A DNA stretch of 64,000 nucleotides from Glandiceps talaboti (lineage: Eukaryota > Hemichordata > Enteropneusta > Spengelidae): NCBI RefSeq assembly GCF_964340395.1, contig NC_135560.1, forward strand, positions 3,323,998 through 3,387,997, written 5' to 3'. The position numbers and the translations under genes are program-made. Shown piece by piece: positions 10,117 through 21,456 of this stretch (position 1 is its first letter; each line of letters starts with the position of its first letter). A model generated the notes under the pieces. The model was not told the DNA's origin, did no database searches, and saw nothing but the letters and a program-made list of their open reading frames with translations.

Positions 10117-10531
10117 GTTCCAACAAAATTGTCACAGTATCATATCTTATTTTCTTACAGGTTGCTGTTGAGACAACTTCCAAAAAGTCAGGCGAATTTA
10201 AGTCATCCAAGATTTTTGTCAGCCTGGATGTGCTGGACACTAACCACTCGTAAATTACAATATGTGGAGCCGATAAGTAACAGTCCATTCCAAAAGAGAC
10301 AAATTCAAACCTTAATCTGTCAACGTGGTGTTTTTCCCATCGAGAACATGATGGGTAATTTACGTCTGGATGCAGCTTCGTGCAATGTTCTTGCTTACAT
10401 AGTCCCAACTTATATTTACTGCATTCGGTGTGGCTATCGATACCACCATCGGCTTCCAATGACTGTGTCCTTAATGATTCAGTTATTTGTGAAACATCTC
10501 CACTGGCCAGATACTCTTCGTCGCTAAACAT
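10117..10531 (-). CDS. First coding exon, CCCH zinc-finger-like protein
   Basis: The reading frame starts with ATG at 10531 and opens with an acidic stretch (MFSDEEYLASGD). Residues C37, C45, C50 and H54 form a C-x7-C-x4-C-x3-H pattern, the spacing of CCCH zinc fingers; the CTKLH end resembles fingers of the ZAP/PARP12 group. CCCH fingers usually bind RNA, so RNA binding is a family-based inference from one motif. Two donors are possible: GTAAGT after 10117 or GTAAGA after 10159. Both leave phase 1, matching exon 2 at 4834. A second cysteine cluster follows (PSCSRW). With exons 2-5 the protein would be about 265-280 residues. The plus-strand frame over the same bases is a shadow. Confidence 0.66.
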
Positions 10532-10830
10532 TGTACATAATATGTATAATCAGGAGTGGAGAGACATTCACCCCAATATGAGGGTCACACGTTATACTAA
10601 CAGTCATACATATTTTGTAAACGGTTACATCATGGACGTCAGTGACAGCAACATTCTGATTGGTCAGCAGAGGCTCATGGGAGATTTAGCTTGACCTCTG
10701 ATAAATATTCCTCTTCTTGATATGTACTACTGGACTGTCGACTGTCGACAGTCGAGTCGTTCGTGTCTTTTTTGCTACGTTTCATCTAAAACAAAGTCGT
10801 TGCCTCGCTCCGTAGCACTGAATACTAAGG
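10532..10830 (-). promoter_or_regulatory. Candidate promoter region upstream of the CCCH-like gene
   Basis: This stretch, upstream of the minus-strand ATG at 10531, is richer in CpG than its surroundings. It contains a nested palindrome around 10735-10757 built from GACTGTCGAC units. No TATA box is obvious on the minus strand near the ATG. The assignment rests on position and composition only. Confidence 0.3.
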
Positions 10831-10935
10831 GACCGGTCAGTTTCTTCGGCCGGGGGAGGGTGGATTGGTAGAGGGGGAGGGGTGTCACCCCGTGTTTTTA
10901 AAATTGGCAGGGGGGGGGGGGGGGTCATGCTGTTT
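10831..10935. repeat. G-rich fragment related to the foldback-element core
   Basis: GACCGGTCAGTTTCTTC followed by G-rich sequence and GGGTGTC resembles the segment GACCAGTCAGTTTCTC...GGGGTGTCAG in both foldback-like elements (14.23 and 34.74 kb). It is probably a partial third copy of the internal sequence. It ends in a run of about 14 G. Confidence 0.5.
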
Positions 10936-11164
10936 TGAAAATTGTGGATAGTTTATAAAAGAAGTTAATCTAAATTGTTCTACTCGTCAGTATGAACTTG
11001 TCAGAAGGGATTAATACACTTTCTATTTTGGACTGAAAGTTTAACTCCAAATCGTCCAATCAATACATCTTTTCATTTGTCGAACCTCAGACCATTCAAG
11101 TGATCACTACAGTGGTCTGAGATTATACAGGAGAGCAAATAATCGAATTTTGTAACCTCTCACG

Positions 11165-11700
11165 AAACTGATTTTTTATCGCAGAAATTTTGTTGAATCA
11201 TTCGTGAAGTCGGTTTGATTGTTCGTTGATACCCCAGTTTCTTTTTGAATTCAGCATCCTGTTTTTCTAAATCGTTTTCTTTCTGAGTGTGCCAAATATC
11301 TCTTGCATCTAAAAGAAGCTTCCTTAATTCATGTTTTCTTCCCGATTTTCAAATTCTTCTGATCTCTTTATTAGCATTTGTTGTTCTTTGTTCAATTAAT
11401 TCGTCTGCATGTTCTTTTGATGCTAAACGTGTTTTTTTTGTTTTTGTTTTAAATTTTACACAGACACGTACGTTTCTTTTAGCGCGATCATATTTTCCTT
11501 TCCATATATCATATAAGTTATTGTCATCTTGGGAAATGACTCTTTTGACGACAGTTCTTGTTGCAGAGTCTTTTCTTTCCTCCAACTCTTTCATCAAATT
11601 TTTCTATTTAATTATTTGTGTTGCCTTGGTATAACTGTAGGTCACCAGAATTTCATTTCCCTCTGTTAGCTTCTTAGCAAGGTCGGGCCATAACGTCAAT
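11165..11700 (-). pseudogene. Frame-broken coiled-coil coding sequence
   Basis: Minus-strand fragments in different frames read like one charged, coiled-coil protein. At about 11640-11690 there is WPDLAKKLTEGNEILVTY. From 11600 to 11349 there is MKELEERKDSATRTVVKRVI and NLYDIWKGKYDRAKRNVRV. After two shifts near 11340-11310, HELRKLLLDARDIWHTQKEN and KKKLGYQRTIK run to a TGA near 11165. The frame changes suggest a pseudogene, though one may be an intron. A similar gene remnant lies at 37.9-38.6 kb in the same orientation. Family not recognised; the opposite-strand frame here is a shadow. Confidence 0.55.
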
Positions 11701-11771
11701 GATACAGTATTGTTTCACGATCGAACAAAGTCGTTAATAGCAATAACCTTTGTCTATTTAATACTGTAACT

Positions 11772-12125
<354 letters not shown>

Positions 12126-12489
12126 GACACACAAACACATTCTCGTGCCTCATTACTAAATATATGCTTAAGAACTACTTGCGGCGAAGGAATATGTGTA
12201 ATTTCGCTTAAGCTTCTCGATGTAAGAAGTGTAATTGTTTTATTGTTCTATGACAATAGCTAATATACATATGGAAAAAACACAGACCAGAGATCACTTT
12301 TAGTAATGGAAATGAAAATAAGTATCAGGTGTTGGCCAATGCTGTTGAACATTCTTATATTTAGTTTCAACTAAGAATGACGAGTGTGTGAATATTTAGT
12401 CTACTTCTCTTTGTCGTCAATAACTAATGTTTTTAAAAATGGTATTACTAATCACCCGTATCAAAGGAATACATAGTAAAAACAACGCA

Positions 12490-12830
12490 TCTGAACTTTG
12501 GAGAATAACATGAGTGAATTCAGTCTTGAAAAAAGATATAGATTTGGATATCTTATTTGACAAGAAAAGACTTTCTATCTTACCTTGAGTACATGTTGTC
12601 AATATAGACAAAGAAGCTTGTCTGGAGAAAATCATTTTAAAGGTAACAAAAGTGGATGTATACGACATGTAAGTTTGCTATCACTGCAAAAACAGTCCAA
12701 CATCTCCACGTTCTATTTAAATTGACAACTTTCGTTGTTCATAGTAACTATGTAAGTTTGCTATCACTGCAACGTTCTATTTACATTGACAACTTTCGTT
12801 GTTCATAGTAACTATGTTCGACTTCTGAAA
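12490..12830 (-). repeat. Segment homologous to 38.13-38.38 kb (gene-remnant duplication)
   Basis: Shared strings with 38.13-38.38 kb include ACTTTGGAGAATAA, GATATCTTATTTGACAAGAAA, TATCTTACCTTGAGT, GACAAAGAAGCTTGTC and AAGTTTGCTATCACTGC, in the same order and orientation. On the minus strand both copies keep a donor-like ACTCAAG|GTAAGATAG. The shared part looks like an exon-intron piece of a duplicated minus-strand gene. The short shared block between acceptor and donor did not give one conserved frame, so it may be untranslated. A further duplication, AAGTTTGCTATCACTGC, recurs within this copy at 12670 and 12755. Confidence 0.6.
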
Positions 12831-12909
12831 GTCTCGAAGAATATCGCCAGTTCACGTGAGTTGCTATTCGAACACATCTCCGCGACGTTCTCCGCAGCAC
12901 GGGCTTCGC
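12810..12909 (-). CDS. Possible minus-strand coding exon cut by the foldback element
   Basis: Between the element end at about 12909 and a TAG near 12815 the minus strand reads REARAAENVAEMCSNSNSRE followed by LAIFFETFRSR. A GTGAAC donor-like site lies in the middle. The composition is protein-like, and the position corresponds to the exon at 38.43-38.62 kb in the paralogous segment. The upstream part is missing where the element begins, so the exon is probably truncated. Confidence 0.35.
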
Positions 12910-15900
12910 GTTGAATGCCTGCCAATAGAGAGGTTTAGATGCGCGTATTTACGTGTGTTCTATACGTGTAGCGTCATAGTCACGTGATTCGAAGCAGCTC
13001 AGGCGTTCTGTATCAAACGACGCTACGTCAGAATGGCGGTCTACACGTAACTATAAATACGTGTTAAGTTTTTGTCATTTTCTTCTATTAAATGTCGTAT
13101 TTTTAATATCAAAGTTCGGAAGCAAACTTTAAACTAATTGTTTGGTTTTTGGTTTGGGTAGTTCCAGGAAAAATGGCAAAAATACGGACAAATTTAGGAA
13201 TCAAAGGCATTGTGTCTGGCCTTCTGGACAGAAGATGTCAACGCGCGCGTTCACATTCCACTGTTTGTGTTTAGAACGCATAACTAAACACAATTTTGTA
13301 CGTGTCATTACTTGTACGCCTGCACTATCATGCTCCCGTAGGCGTACGCGTTCTAACGTGTATCTAAACCTCTCTAATATTCGAAAATTCAATACTGCAA
13401 TGACTATATGCAATACTGCAATGACTATATGCAATACTGCAATGACTATATGCAATACTGCAATGACTATATGCAATACTGCAATGACTATATGCGATAT
13501 GACTACATGAGATGATTACATGCGATATGACTACATGCGATGTGACTACATGAGATGACTACATGCGATATGACTACATGAGGTGACTACATGCGATGCG
13601 ACTACATTAGATGACTACATGCGATGCGACTACATTAGATGACTACATGAGATGACTACATGCGATATGACTATATGAGATGACTACATGCGATGTGACT
13701 ACATGAGATGACTACATGCGATATGACTACATGAGATGTGACTACATGCTATACTGCGATGCGAGATGATGACATGATATGCGGCGATTTTGTAATGACG
13801 TTATGCCATTCGTAGATTATTCAATATGCATAAGGGGTAGACCATTCGATATCCTGGGGGGCTTTGAAGTTTGGTGGAGAGTCATTATTTTTTTCCCCAC
13901 CTGCTTGCCTGAGAATTATTTTTTTCTCCTTCGCCTATGCTGGCAACTTTTTTTTTCTTTGCTTTTCTGAGATATCCGTATTTTTTTTACGTCAATGTTG
14001 AACACCTACATTTGTTGCCACAATTTTCTGTTTGGTTTTGGCACACGGTAATAGAGAGAGTAAAAAGATGTTCTATGACACACATATTATATTTAGAAAA
14101 CTACATATTTCATACATGTTTGATTTTCAATTAAATAAACATCGTTGACAGTTTTTATGCCATGGTATGGTGACACACTGAAAATACAAATCGGAAACTT
14201 GATTGGTGAGCTCAAACATTCAGATAGACCAGTCAGTTTCTCAAGCTTGGGGGATGGGGGGTGTCAGTGTTTTTTTTCCATTGGGCCGACAAAAAGTCAC
14301 TGACACCCCTGAATAAAGTTTCATAGCATCTGACAGTAAGTTGTAGAGGGAAGAGCTTTGAGACTGGGATATGTCCACCTCTTGTGTGTTATTGTGTGTG
14401 TGAATGGGGGGGGGGGGGGTTCTAGGGTTCTACAAAACGGCCTGGAGGATTTTTACTTCTAAAGGCAATGTTTAGGCTATTCACAGACACTTTCAGACAA
14501 TAATTTACAAGCTTTACAAGGCAGCTCTAACATGTAAAAAGCAACTACATAAGGTTGAAACATGTTTGAAATAAAGTTCCATAGCATCTTGACAGTAAGA
14601 GGTGGAGGGAAGAACTTTGATTTGAGGCTTGGACATGTCTACGTTTTTTTTTTACCAATTTTGGTGAATCTTATTGTTGGTTTAACGAATGAGTGGCCTC
14701 TGGGGTGATGGAGTGCAAGGGGTCCCCCCGCCAGATCTGCAGTTTTTTGTTTCTATTTAGGCAATTTTTAGGTTATGCATAGCCTCTGAGATATATATTG
14801 CCAAGCATCGAAAAGCTAAAGTAAATATAACTTTTTACCTAAGTTTTCCATGTTATAAAAGTGGGCCTGTAACATTGGTATAGGGGCATTGATATTGCAT
14901 GTATAGTAAAGTTACTGATGTGTTAGAGCACTTTAGGAGGTCATACCTAGTGTACAATAGAAACTTGAATTTGAGTTGTGGTGTCGATACATGTAGTGTC
15001 TGAAATAGGAAGTATAGCATCCCTTTTGACAAATTCATACTGAAGAGACTAGAACAATTTAGATTAAGTTCTTTTATAAACTATCCAATAGTATGAAGGT
15101 TACCATTACAAAACCTTCAAGTTCACTTTTGCCCCAAAGTGTAAGATAAGTGAAGCACTGATTGTGAAACAGCCAAACACTTACATGGCATGTTCTGTAA
15201 CTAGTGTGGTAGCTAGGTAATACATGTATTATATGTATAATGTTATGTATAGTTATTTATGAACCCTTACATGAAGTAATATTTAAACCATTTACGAAAG
15301 AAACAGAGAAAAGAACAAATATATATATATGTACCACATGCTAACGAAACTGACTGGTACCTGACATGTGTTTGAAACTGTTTGTCATGATTTGACAAGT
15401 GTCCTGGTTGGAGAGGTACGAGCAAGTTGAACAGTATACTCGAACCTGTGCATCATTTCCCTGCCGACATTTTTTTTCTAGCAGTAGTGGTCCGTCTTTT
15501 TTTTCCATCACCCTCTCATATCCGGATTTTTTTTCAAGCAAATCCATTTGGCATCTTTTTTTCCCCGAAATCTTCCAAGCCCCCCCCCCCGGATATCAAA
15601 TGGTCCACCTCTTACCACGTGCAACGGTGCAACATGCTGAGGAGTACTCCCTAGCCTGTTTCATATCAATACTCGTATTATGCGTATTGAATAATCTACG
15701 AATGGCATAACGTCATTACAAAATCGCCGCATATCATGTCATCATCTCGCATCGCAGTATTGCATATAGTCATCTCATGTAGTCATGTCGCATGTAGTCA
15801 TCTCATGTAGTCATATCGCATGTAGTCATCTCATGTAGTCATATCGCATGTAGTCATATCGCATGTAGTCACCTCATGTAGTCATATTGCATGTAGTCAT

Positions 15901-16172
15901 CTCATGTAGTCATATCGCATGTAGTCATCTCATGTAGTCATATCGCATGTAGTCACCTCATGTAGTCATATCGCATGTAGTCATCTCATGTAGTCATATC
16001 GCATGTAGTCATCTCATGTAGTCACATCGCATGTAGTCATATCGCATGTAGTCACCTCATGTAGTTATATCGCATATAGTCATCTCATGTAGTCATATCG
16101 CATATAGTCATTGCAGTATTGCATATAGTCATTGCAGTATTGTATTTTCGAATATTGGCAGGCATTCTACGC
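12909..16172. mobile_element. Foldback-like element, copy 1, with tandem-repeat terminal arms
   Basis: Outer ends read GCGTTGAATGCCTGCCAAT on the left and the complement (GGCAGGCATTCTACGC) on the right. Each arm then has 21-bp units (AATACTGCAATGACTATATGC, five on the left), then ~28-bp units of the CATGAGATGACTACATGCGA type. Next comes a 100-bp non-repetitive inverted part (GGCGATTTTGTAATGACG pairs with CGTCATTACAAAATCGCC). The core at about 13.85-15.65 kb holds homopolymer runs and two ~250-bp tandem units marked by AATAAAGTTTCATAGCAT. No transposase frame is present, so it is non-autonomous. Copy 2 is at 34.05-36.93 kb. Confidence 0.88.
12927..13375. mobile_element. 449-bp element with 14-bp terminal repeats, nested in the foldback element
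   Basis: The ends are AGAGAGGTTTAGAT and its exact complement ATCTAAACCTCTCT. It is flanked by AAT at 12924-12926 and 13376-13378. The uninterrupted target is visible in the right arms of both foldback-like elements as GCCTGCCAATATTCG, so the site was a foldback arm before insertion. The inside is CpG-richer (TACGTGT, ACGCGCGCG) and has no long frame. A 3-bp duplication fits Harbinger or CACTA-like families, but AAT is not the usual Harbinger TWA. Superfamily is open. Confidence 0.82.
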
Positions 16173-16179
16173 TATAGTA

Positions 16180-17940
16180 CGTGTACGTTACAGAATGACT
16201 GGTACAGTGATGTCAATGAATGTCTTCAACATTTGTGCAGAAGTCACCAAAGTATTAATGTAAGAATCTCTAGTTAATCGATTCATTTTTTCTTGTTCAG
16301 CACATATTCAAGTCTTTATTCAGACGTGAGGTATATTTGTTTACTTGATAAATGTAGTAAGAACAGTTTGAATTCTAAAGGTACTAGCATTAATATTCCA
16401 TTTTATGTTAGCTCAGAAGAAAAAACAATTATACATTTGCATGTACCAAAATAAAATGACACTGCCAAACATGGTTTGTACTTTTGACTTCCTTTATCAG
16501 GACGTATCTGGACTTTATATGCGTATAAAGATACTTCTGTGTGTCCCACTTGGATGTAGCACAGGGGCGGGTCAGTGTCTCAATGAAATTATATTTTCAT
16601 TAACCAAAGCAATCAGTTCACGTGACACGTTTGATTGACAGTTGTCATTGGTATATATTGTTGGATTGATAGTTATATGTTTACTCGAGTGTGCTATCTT
16701 CATAAAAATCGTCTTAAACACTTCTAAATTAAATCCTCCTCACATAAAGAAAGAAGCGACCAAAAATTTGACTGCTCATATCGTAATTGAATCCCGAGAA
16801 ATCAACTGTCTTATGAAGCTTTCCACAGTTAATAAACTAGTTGTCTTGCCATTTCTTGCCCTAATATGTGGATAATGTTGTTCCACCTATTTTAGACAGA
16901 GAGTATATCTGGCCTGAATTACATTTCCGCGCAAATGCAAACCGAGGGAACGAACAGCACTTAGGGAAGGGGTGGGGGCTGATGAGAAAATATTTAGTAC
17001 AAATTGTTTCCCAGTTCCCTCTTCCCTTCAAGCTCACAGAAAAACGTTGTCGCTGATTTTCATTTGTGCAGTTATATGGCATACTTCCCGTATTCTGGAG
17101 ATGTGCAAATGTATGATACACTAGTATAAAATAACAGTGGTAATCGACTTCAGTGTTCATACATAATAAGAGATTTCTTTATAAGTGTGGGATTTGCAAG
17201 GAGAGGTTGGATCGTAATCTATATTTGGAGATACTTAGCCAACCCCATTCAATTGTGGTTTGGCGCAGGAACAGCATACCTTGATCACCCATGGGGAGTA
17301 TTCTGGAATAGGGCTCAATCATTTGGTAACCTTGCCAAAATAAACCACAGGCTAGCATTGAAAGGGTTCTGGAAAATTCATTAAACGGAATAATTTTTAA
17401 CCGACACAATATGCACATTATGCAAGTTTTTCGATTTGCCAATCCCCTCTCAGCGCAACGGAGGATGTTTTTAGACATGGTATTTTTTACAAGTGTGTAA
17501 GTAATGTTTATGATAGTCCATATATGCTTTTCAAGTTACATTTTAAAGTTCCACAGATGCCGGATCGGAGAACTAGAAAGTTTACAAACCTGATGCCAGT
17601 AAATTTAATGTTTTTAAACACTGTGCCGTTCACAGATGTACATGTATAACAACGTATAGTGGTCTTTGTTGTAGTATTTTGAATATTGACTTTAATTTAT
17701 CAAATTTAATTTTCCAGATTGTCCACCTGACAATATTGATTTTATATATTTGCCTCATAATGTATTTTAGATGTAGTATTTTATTTGCCACAAACTCAAA
17801 ATCATATCAACATAACAAGAGAGAAAGTACAAAAGACAGTGGAATAAATATTACAATTAAACTGATGGATGAATACAGAGTTTATGGCTGGACCACAGAA
17901 ATAGTTTGAAACAAACTAGTCAAGTTTGTGGCCCATACTA
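16180..17940. other. About 1.8 kb without a recognised feature
   Basis: Short open frames occur on both strands, including one after a good acceptor (TTCCTTTATCAG, about 16500). None has a matching donor, start context or recognisable motif. A long-tail A-rich run (AAAACAAAAACAAAC) closes the segment at 17950-18030 next to the LINE. Confidence 0.5.
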
Positions 17941-18100
17941 CAATTGATTAAACAAATAAAATAATCAAAGCAAAAACAAAAACAAATTTGAAATTAAAAC
18001 AAAAACAAACAAAAAACAAACAAACAAAATAAAACGCGTTCTCATCAAAAAAAAATATAACAACTGGCATTAAATGCAATGTAAGGTAGAAAAAGCTGAA

Positions 18101-20163
18101 TTAATTTTGTAACAAATACTGTTTTAACTGAGATTTAAAAGTAGTCCTGGATTGTATTTTTTTCAATTCTTCAGGTAAGGAGTTCCAATGTTTTGCAGCT
18201 GCATACTGAAAATTGTGTTGCGTCAAAGTAAGATTTACTTTTGGAATGTAAAAGTTATCTCTCGTTGTATTCCGAGTGTGATACGTATTTGGTGGTGTGT
18301 TGAAATAGTCGTTAACTGTTTGCGGGAAGTGACCGGCCCTCAAATCAAAAATAAATAAAGAAGTATTAAATTTGCATTGCTGGTGGACACTTAGAATTCC
18401 TAGTTGCTGAAAAAGAGGGGAGGAGGGAGCACCAATATTTGAAAAAGTTATAAAGCGAATAACTTTCTTTTGAAGGTTTAAGATAGGCTTGAGAAATGTA
18501 TTGTATGTATTGCCCCATATCTCTATACAATATGAGATATGGGGCAAGATCATAGAGTTATACAGCAGAAGAAGAGTAGATTTAGGTACGTAATAGCGAA
18601 TTTTGGAAATTATGCCATTAATTGGAGAAATTGCTTTCCTAACTTTTTCAATGTGTGATGTCCAAAGCATATTTTGATCTAAACACACGCCAAGATAATT
18701 GGTTGACGTTACTTGTGAAATTTGTGAGCGATTGATGCCCAGACTTCCCTCCGTTTTCACCAATCTTTGCGAAGTCTTAATAATCATGAAATTCGTTTTT
18801 TCTACATTGATAGTGAGCCTATTGGCGTCGCACCAGTCACAGACTTTCCTGAAGTCGAAATGGAGTTGATCAAGCTGAATTATATTTGAGGGATTGTTGA
18901 TAAATTGAAACAAGTTTGTGTCGTCGGCAAATAATCGAAATTCAAATGCATCAGTAGCGTTCACAATATCATTGATGTAAATCAGAAAGAGAAGGGGGCC
19001 TAAAATTGAGCCTTGTGGTACTCCACATTGTATTTCGCTATATGGCGAGGTAACATTATTTATACAGACACACTGCTTACGCTGGGAGAGATAACTTTTA
19101 AACCAAAGTAAAGGCAAGCCTCTGACACTGTAGAAGAATACTATGGTCTATTGTGTCAAAGGCTTTCCGCAAATCAATGAATATACCACATGTCAGATAT
19201 CCATTGTCCAGCTTATTAGCAATACCAGTGATCAGGTCAACCAGGGCAAGCTTAGTACTGTGTTTTTTCCTGAAACCAAACTGAGTTTTGATGAGGATGT
19301 TGTATTTTTCAAAATATATTACAAGTTGATGATTGACAATAGATTCAAACACTTTACTGATTACGGGCAAAATTGAAATGGGGCGATAATTGCCAACATC
19401 GCATGGCGAACCTTTTTTTATAAATAGGTATTACCTTGGCAATCTTAAGTAGACTTGGAAAAATACCATTGTTGAGAGAACAGTTAATTATATGTGTGAG
19501 AGGGCATGCAATAATGTGAGCAGCGTGTATAACTAAGAGGGGATTAATTGTGTCCTGACCGGTAGCTTTGCGGGGATCAAGCTTGAATATTTCTCCAAGG
19601 ACGTCTTCTTCAGACACGGGGTGAAAGAAAAAGGAGTTGAGGTAGTTCCCATCCAGGTATTGTCTAAAGTCTTTGTTGCTTGTAATCTTTTGAGCAAGAT
19701 TGGGCCCAATACCAGTGAAATAATTATTGAATTCTTGAGTAATATCTCTTGTATCTGTTAAGCATGTGTTTCCAGGGTTGTTTGTAGTTAATTTATCGGG
19801 AGAACATTTGGTATGTCTTTTGTTCAACATCTCTTTAATAATAAGCCAAGTTTTGTTGGTGTTGCCAGAGGCATTTGAAATTTTATTGGTGTAGTAGTTT
19901 TTCTTAGCCAACCTAAGGAGCTTCGTCAATGTATTCCTGTACCTAGTATACATATTTTTAATTTGGTTATTCCTTGGGTGATTTTTCATTTTCGAGAAAA
20001 GTTTATGTTTTGTATGTATGGATGTAAATAAGCCCTTTGTGATCCAGGGTCTTTTAATTGACTTTTGTGTTCTTGTAAATGTTTTTATTCGAAGATGTCT
20101 TCTGATAACAGTATGAAATAAATCATTAAAAATATTGTATGCTTCAGACGGATCTTCGCACAT
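18101..20163 (-). pseudogene. LINE ORF2, reverse transcriptase part in three frame pieces
   Basis: Piece one (20163-19354) has the linker and first RT blocks, including LDPRKATGQDTINPLL and AKVIPIYKK, then shifts. Piece two (19370-19098) has PVISKVFESIVNHQL, QFGFRKKHST and DLRKAFDTIDHSILL, then a second break with a small loss. Piece three (19117-18101) has the GVPQGSILGP block and the catalytic FADD at about 18931-18920. It continues through the thumb to a conserved-looking C-terminus ending in SQLKQYLLQN and TAA. A DNA copy is normally made from the element RNA at the nicked target; this copy cannot do so. Confidence 0.92.
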
Positions 20164-20198
20164 GTGGACTGGTTGCCAGGATACATTGCTTAGGTCAG

Positions 20199-21191
20199 CT
20201 AAGAAGGCCTCTTTGTTGTAATTCCAGAAATCGTAGGTGTGTGTTTTGGTACTGTTTTCAAAAACGTGATGCAGACTTTTAATAATGCCGAAAATTGGAT
20301 AGTGGTCTGAAATGTCTGTTTCAATTGTACCGGACTCAATAAAGTGGTCAGTAATATTTGTGAGGTGTTAGTAACTCTGGTAGGGGTGTTCATTAATTGT
20401 GTCATATTGTATGTATTCAGGAGAGTATTGTAATGAGTAACGGGTGGGCTATCTAAGGATGTGTCAATATTCATATCGCCAAGGAGAATACAATCACGCC
20501 CGTTCACTGACGCCTGATCAAGGCATGCTTCTAAACTGTCAATGAATTCATTAAAAGGTGTGTTGGGTCTTCTGTAGATAACGCCTATAAAAATCTTTTT
20601 GTTGTTGATCATAGTTTCCCCAAAGATGGATTCGCAGTGATTAATTTTACATGTGTTAATGCGAGAGAAGGACAACGAGTTGTGAAAATACAGAGCGACT
20701 CCACCACCTTGTGAGGCTTCACGATTACAAGTAACGAAAGTATAGGAAGGCAAATCATAAAGACAGCAATTTGAATCGGGATGTAACCATGTTTCCGTTA
20801 GAGCTATAAAAAGAAAATTTTGATCTAACATGCTTAGAAAGTTAACAAAGCTATCAAAGTTTTTTGTAAGGGATCTGACATTGCAATGTAGGAAAGAACA
20901 TGAACTGTTTAAAAGATTTCTATCAGAATTGAACTGGTTGACGGTGCAAGACTTACAGCTGTATTTGACTATGACTTCTTCGTTCATCATGAAATGACTG
21001 ACATACTTAGAGAATAAGTAATCGAAAAATGTGTTTTTAATGTGCATTAAGTTAGTTTTGTTTGTTTGATATGCTTGTGTGTTTTGTATTCTTGAATTTT
21101 TCATTTTTAGGAGCCTGTAAATGGGACTTGCCGGCCTTCCGTGAAATAAATAAATAAACTGTATGTCAACGAGTTGAGTAATTGGTAACAA
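20199..21191 (-). pseudogene. LINE ORF2, N-terminal endonuclease part
   Basis: The frame shows the APE-like endonuclease signature in order: HCNVRSL (about residue 103), LTETWL (about 131), GGGVALYFH (about 163), VIYRRPN (about 204) and LLGDMNID (about 237). After PTRVTNTSQ the sequence loses family likeness, marking a frameshift near 20365. The last catalytic SDH-type block is therefore out of frame. The enzyme would nick target DNA to prime reverse transcription. The start is uncertain, because upstream codons in frame are not clearly element-derived. Confidence 0.9.
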
Positions 21192-21456
21192 AATACAACA
21201 CCTTATTATTCCAAGACAATAGCCCCCGTCACCACGTCCTGGTTTTCACATAATTTTATACATTACACTTTCATTCAAACGGGGGTCGACACATACATTC
21301 ATAATTCATAAACAATACCGGTGCTTATCCGTCATTGCACGCATTTAGCGAGGAACGCTAGTCTATACCTTCATTACACAGTGTTCACCCCTGTGCACGT
21401 TACATAAGTTTGTATTCCTGTAAAATAAAAGAATGTGGAGAAATCAACTCCGGACT

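Larger units (their letters stand above)
18060..21191 (-). mobile_element. Non-LTR retrotransposon (LINE), jockey/CR1-like, frame-broken
   Basis: A single minus-strand element encodes an APE-type endonuclease followed by a reverse transcriptase in the order expected of ORF2. At least three frame breaks interrupt it, near 20365, 19410 (in a run of seven T) and 19130. No ORF1 was found above 21191. The 3' end is followed by a T-rich/TTTG-rich tract on the minus strand (17940-18055) rather than a clean poly(A). Motif style (GVPQGSILGPLLFLIYIND, FADD) suits the jockey superclade; I do not assign it more finely. The breaks make this copy non-functional but fairly young. Confidence 0.93.

Noticed and set aside
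16861-17478. Overlapping 62-99-codon frames on both strands
   Set aside because: No motif, promoter or splice support; overlapping frames on both strands suggest chance.
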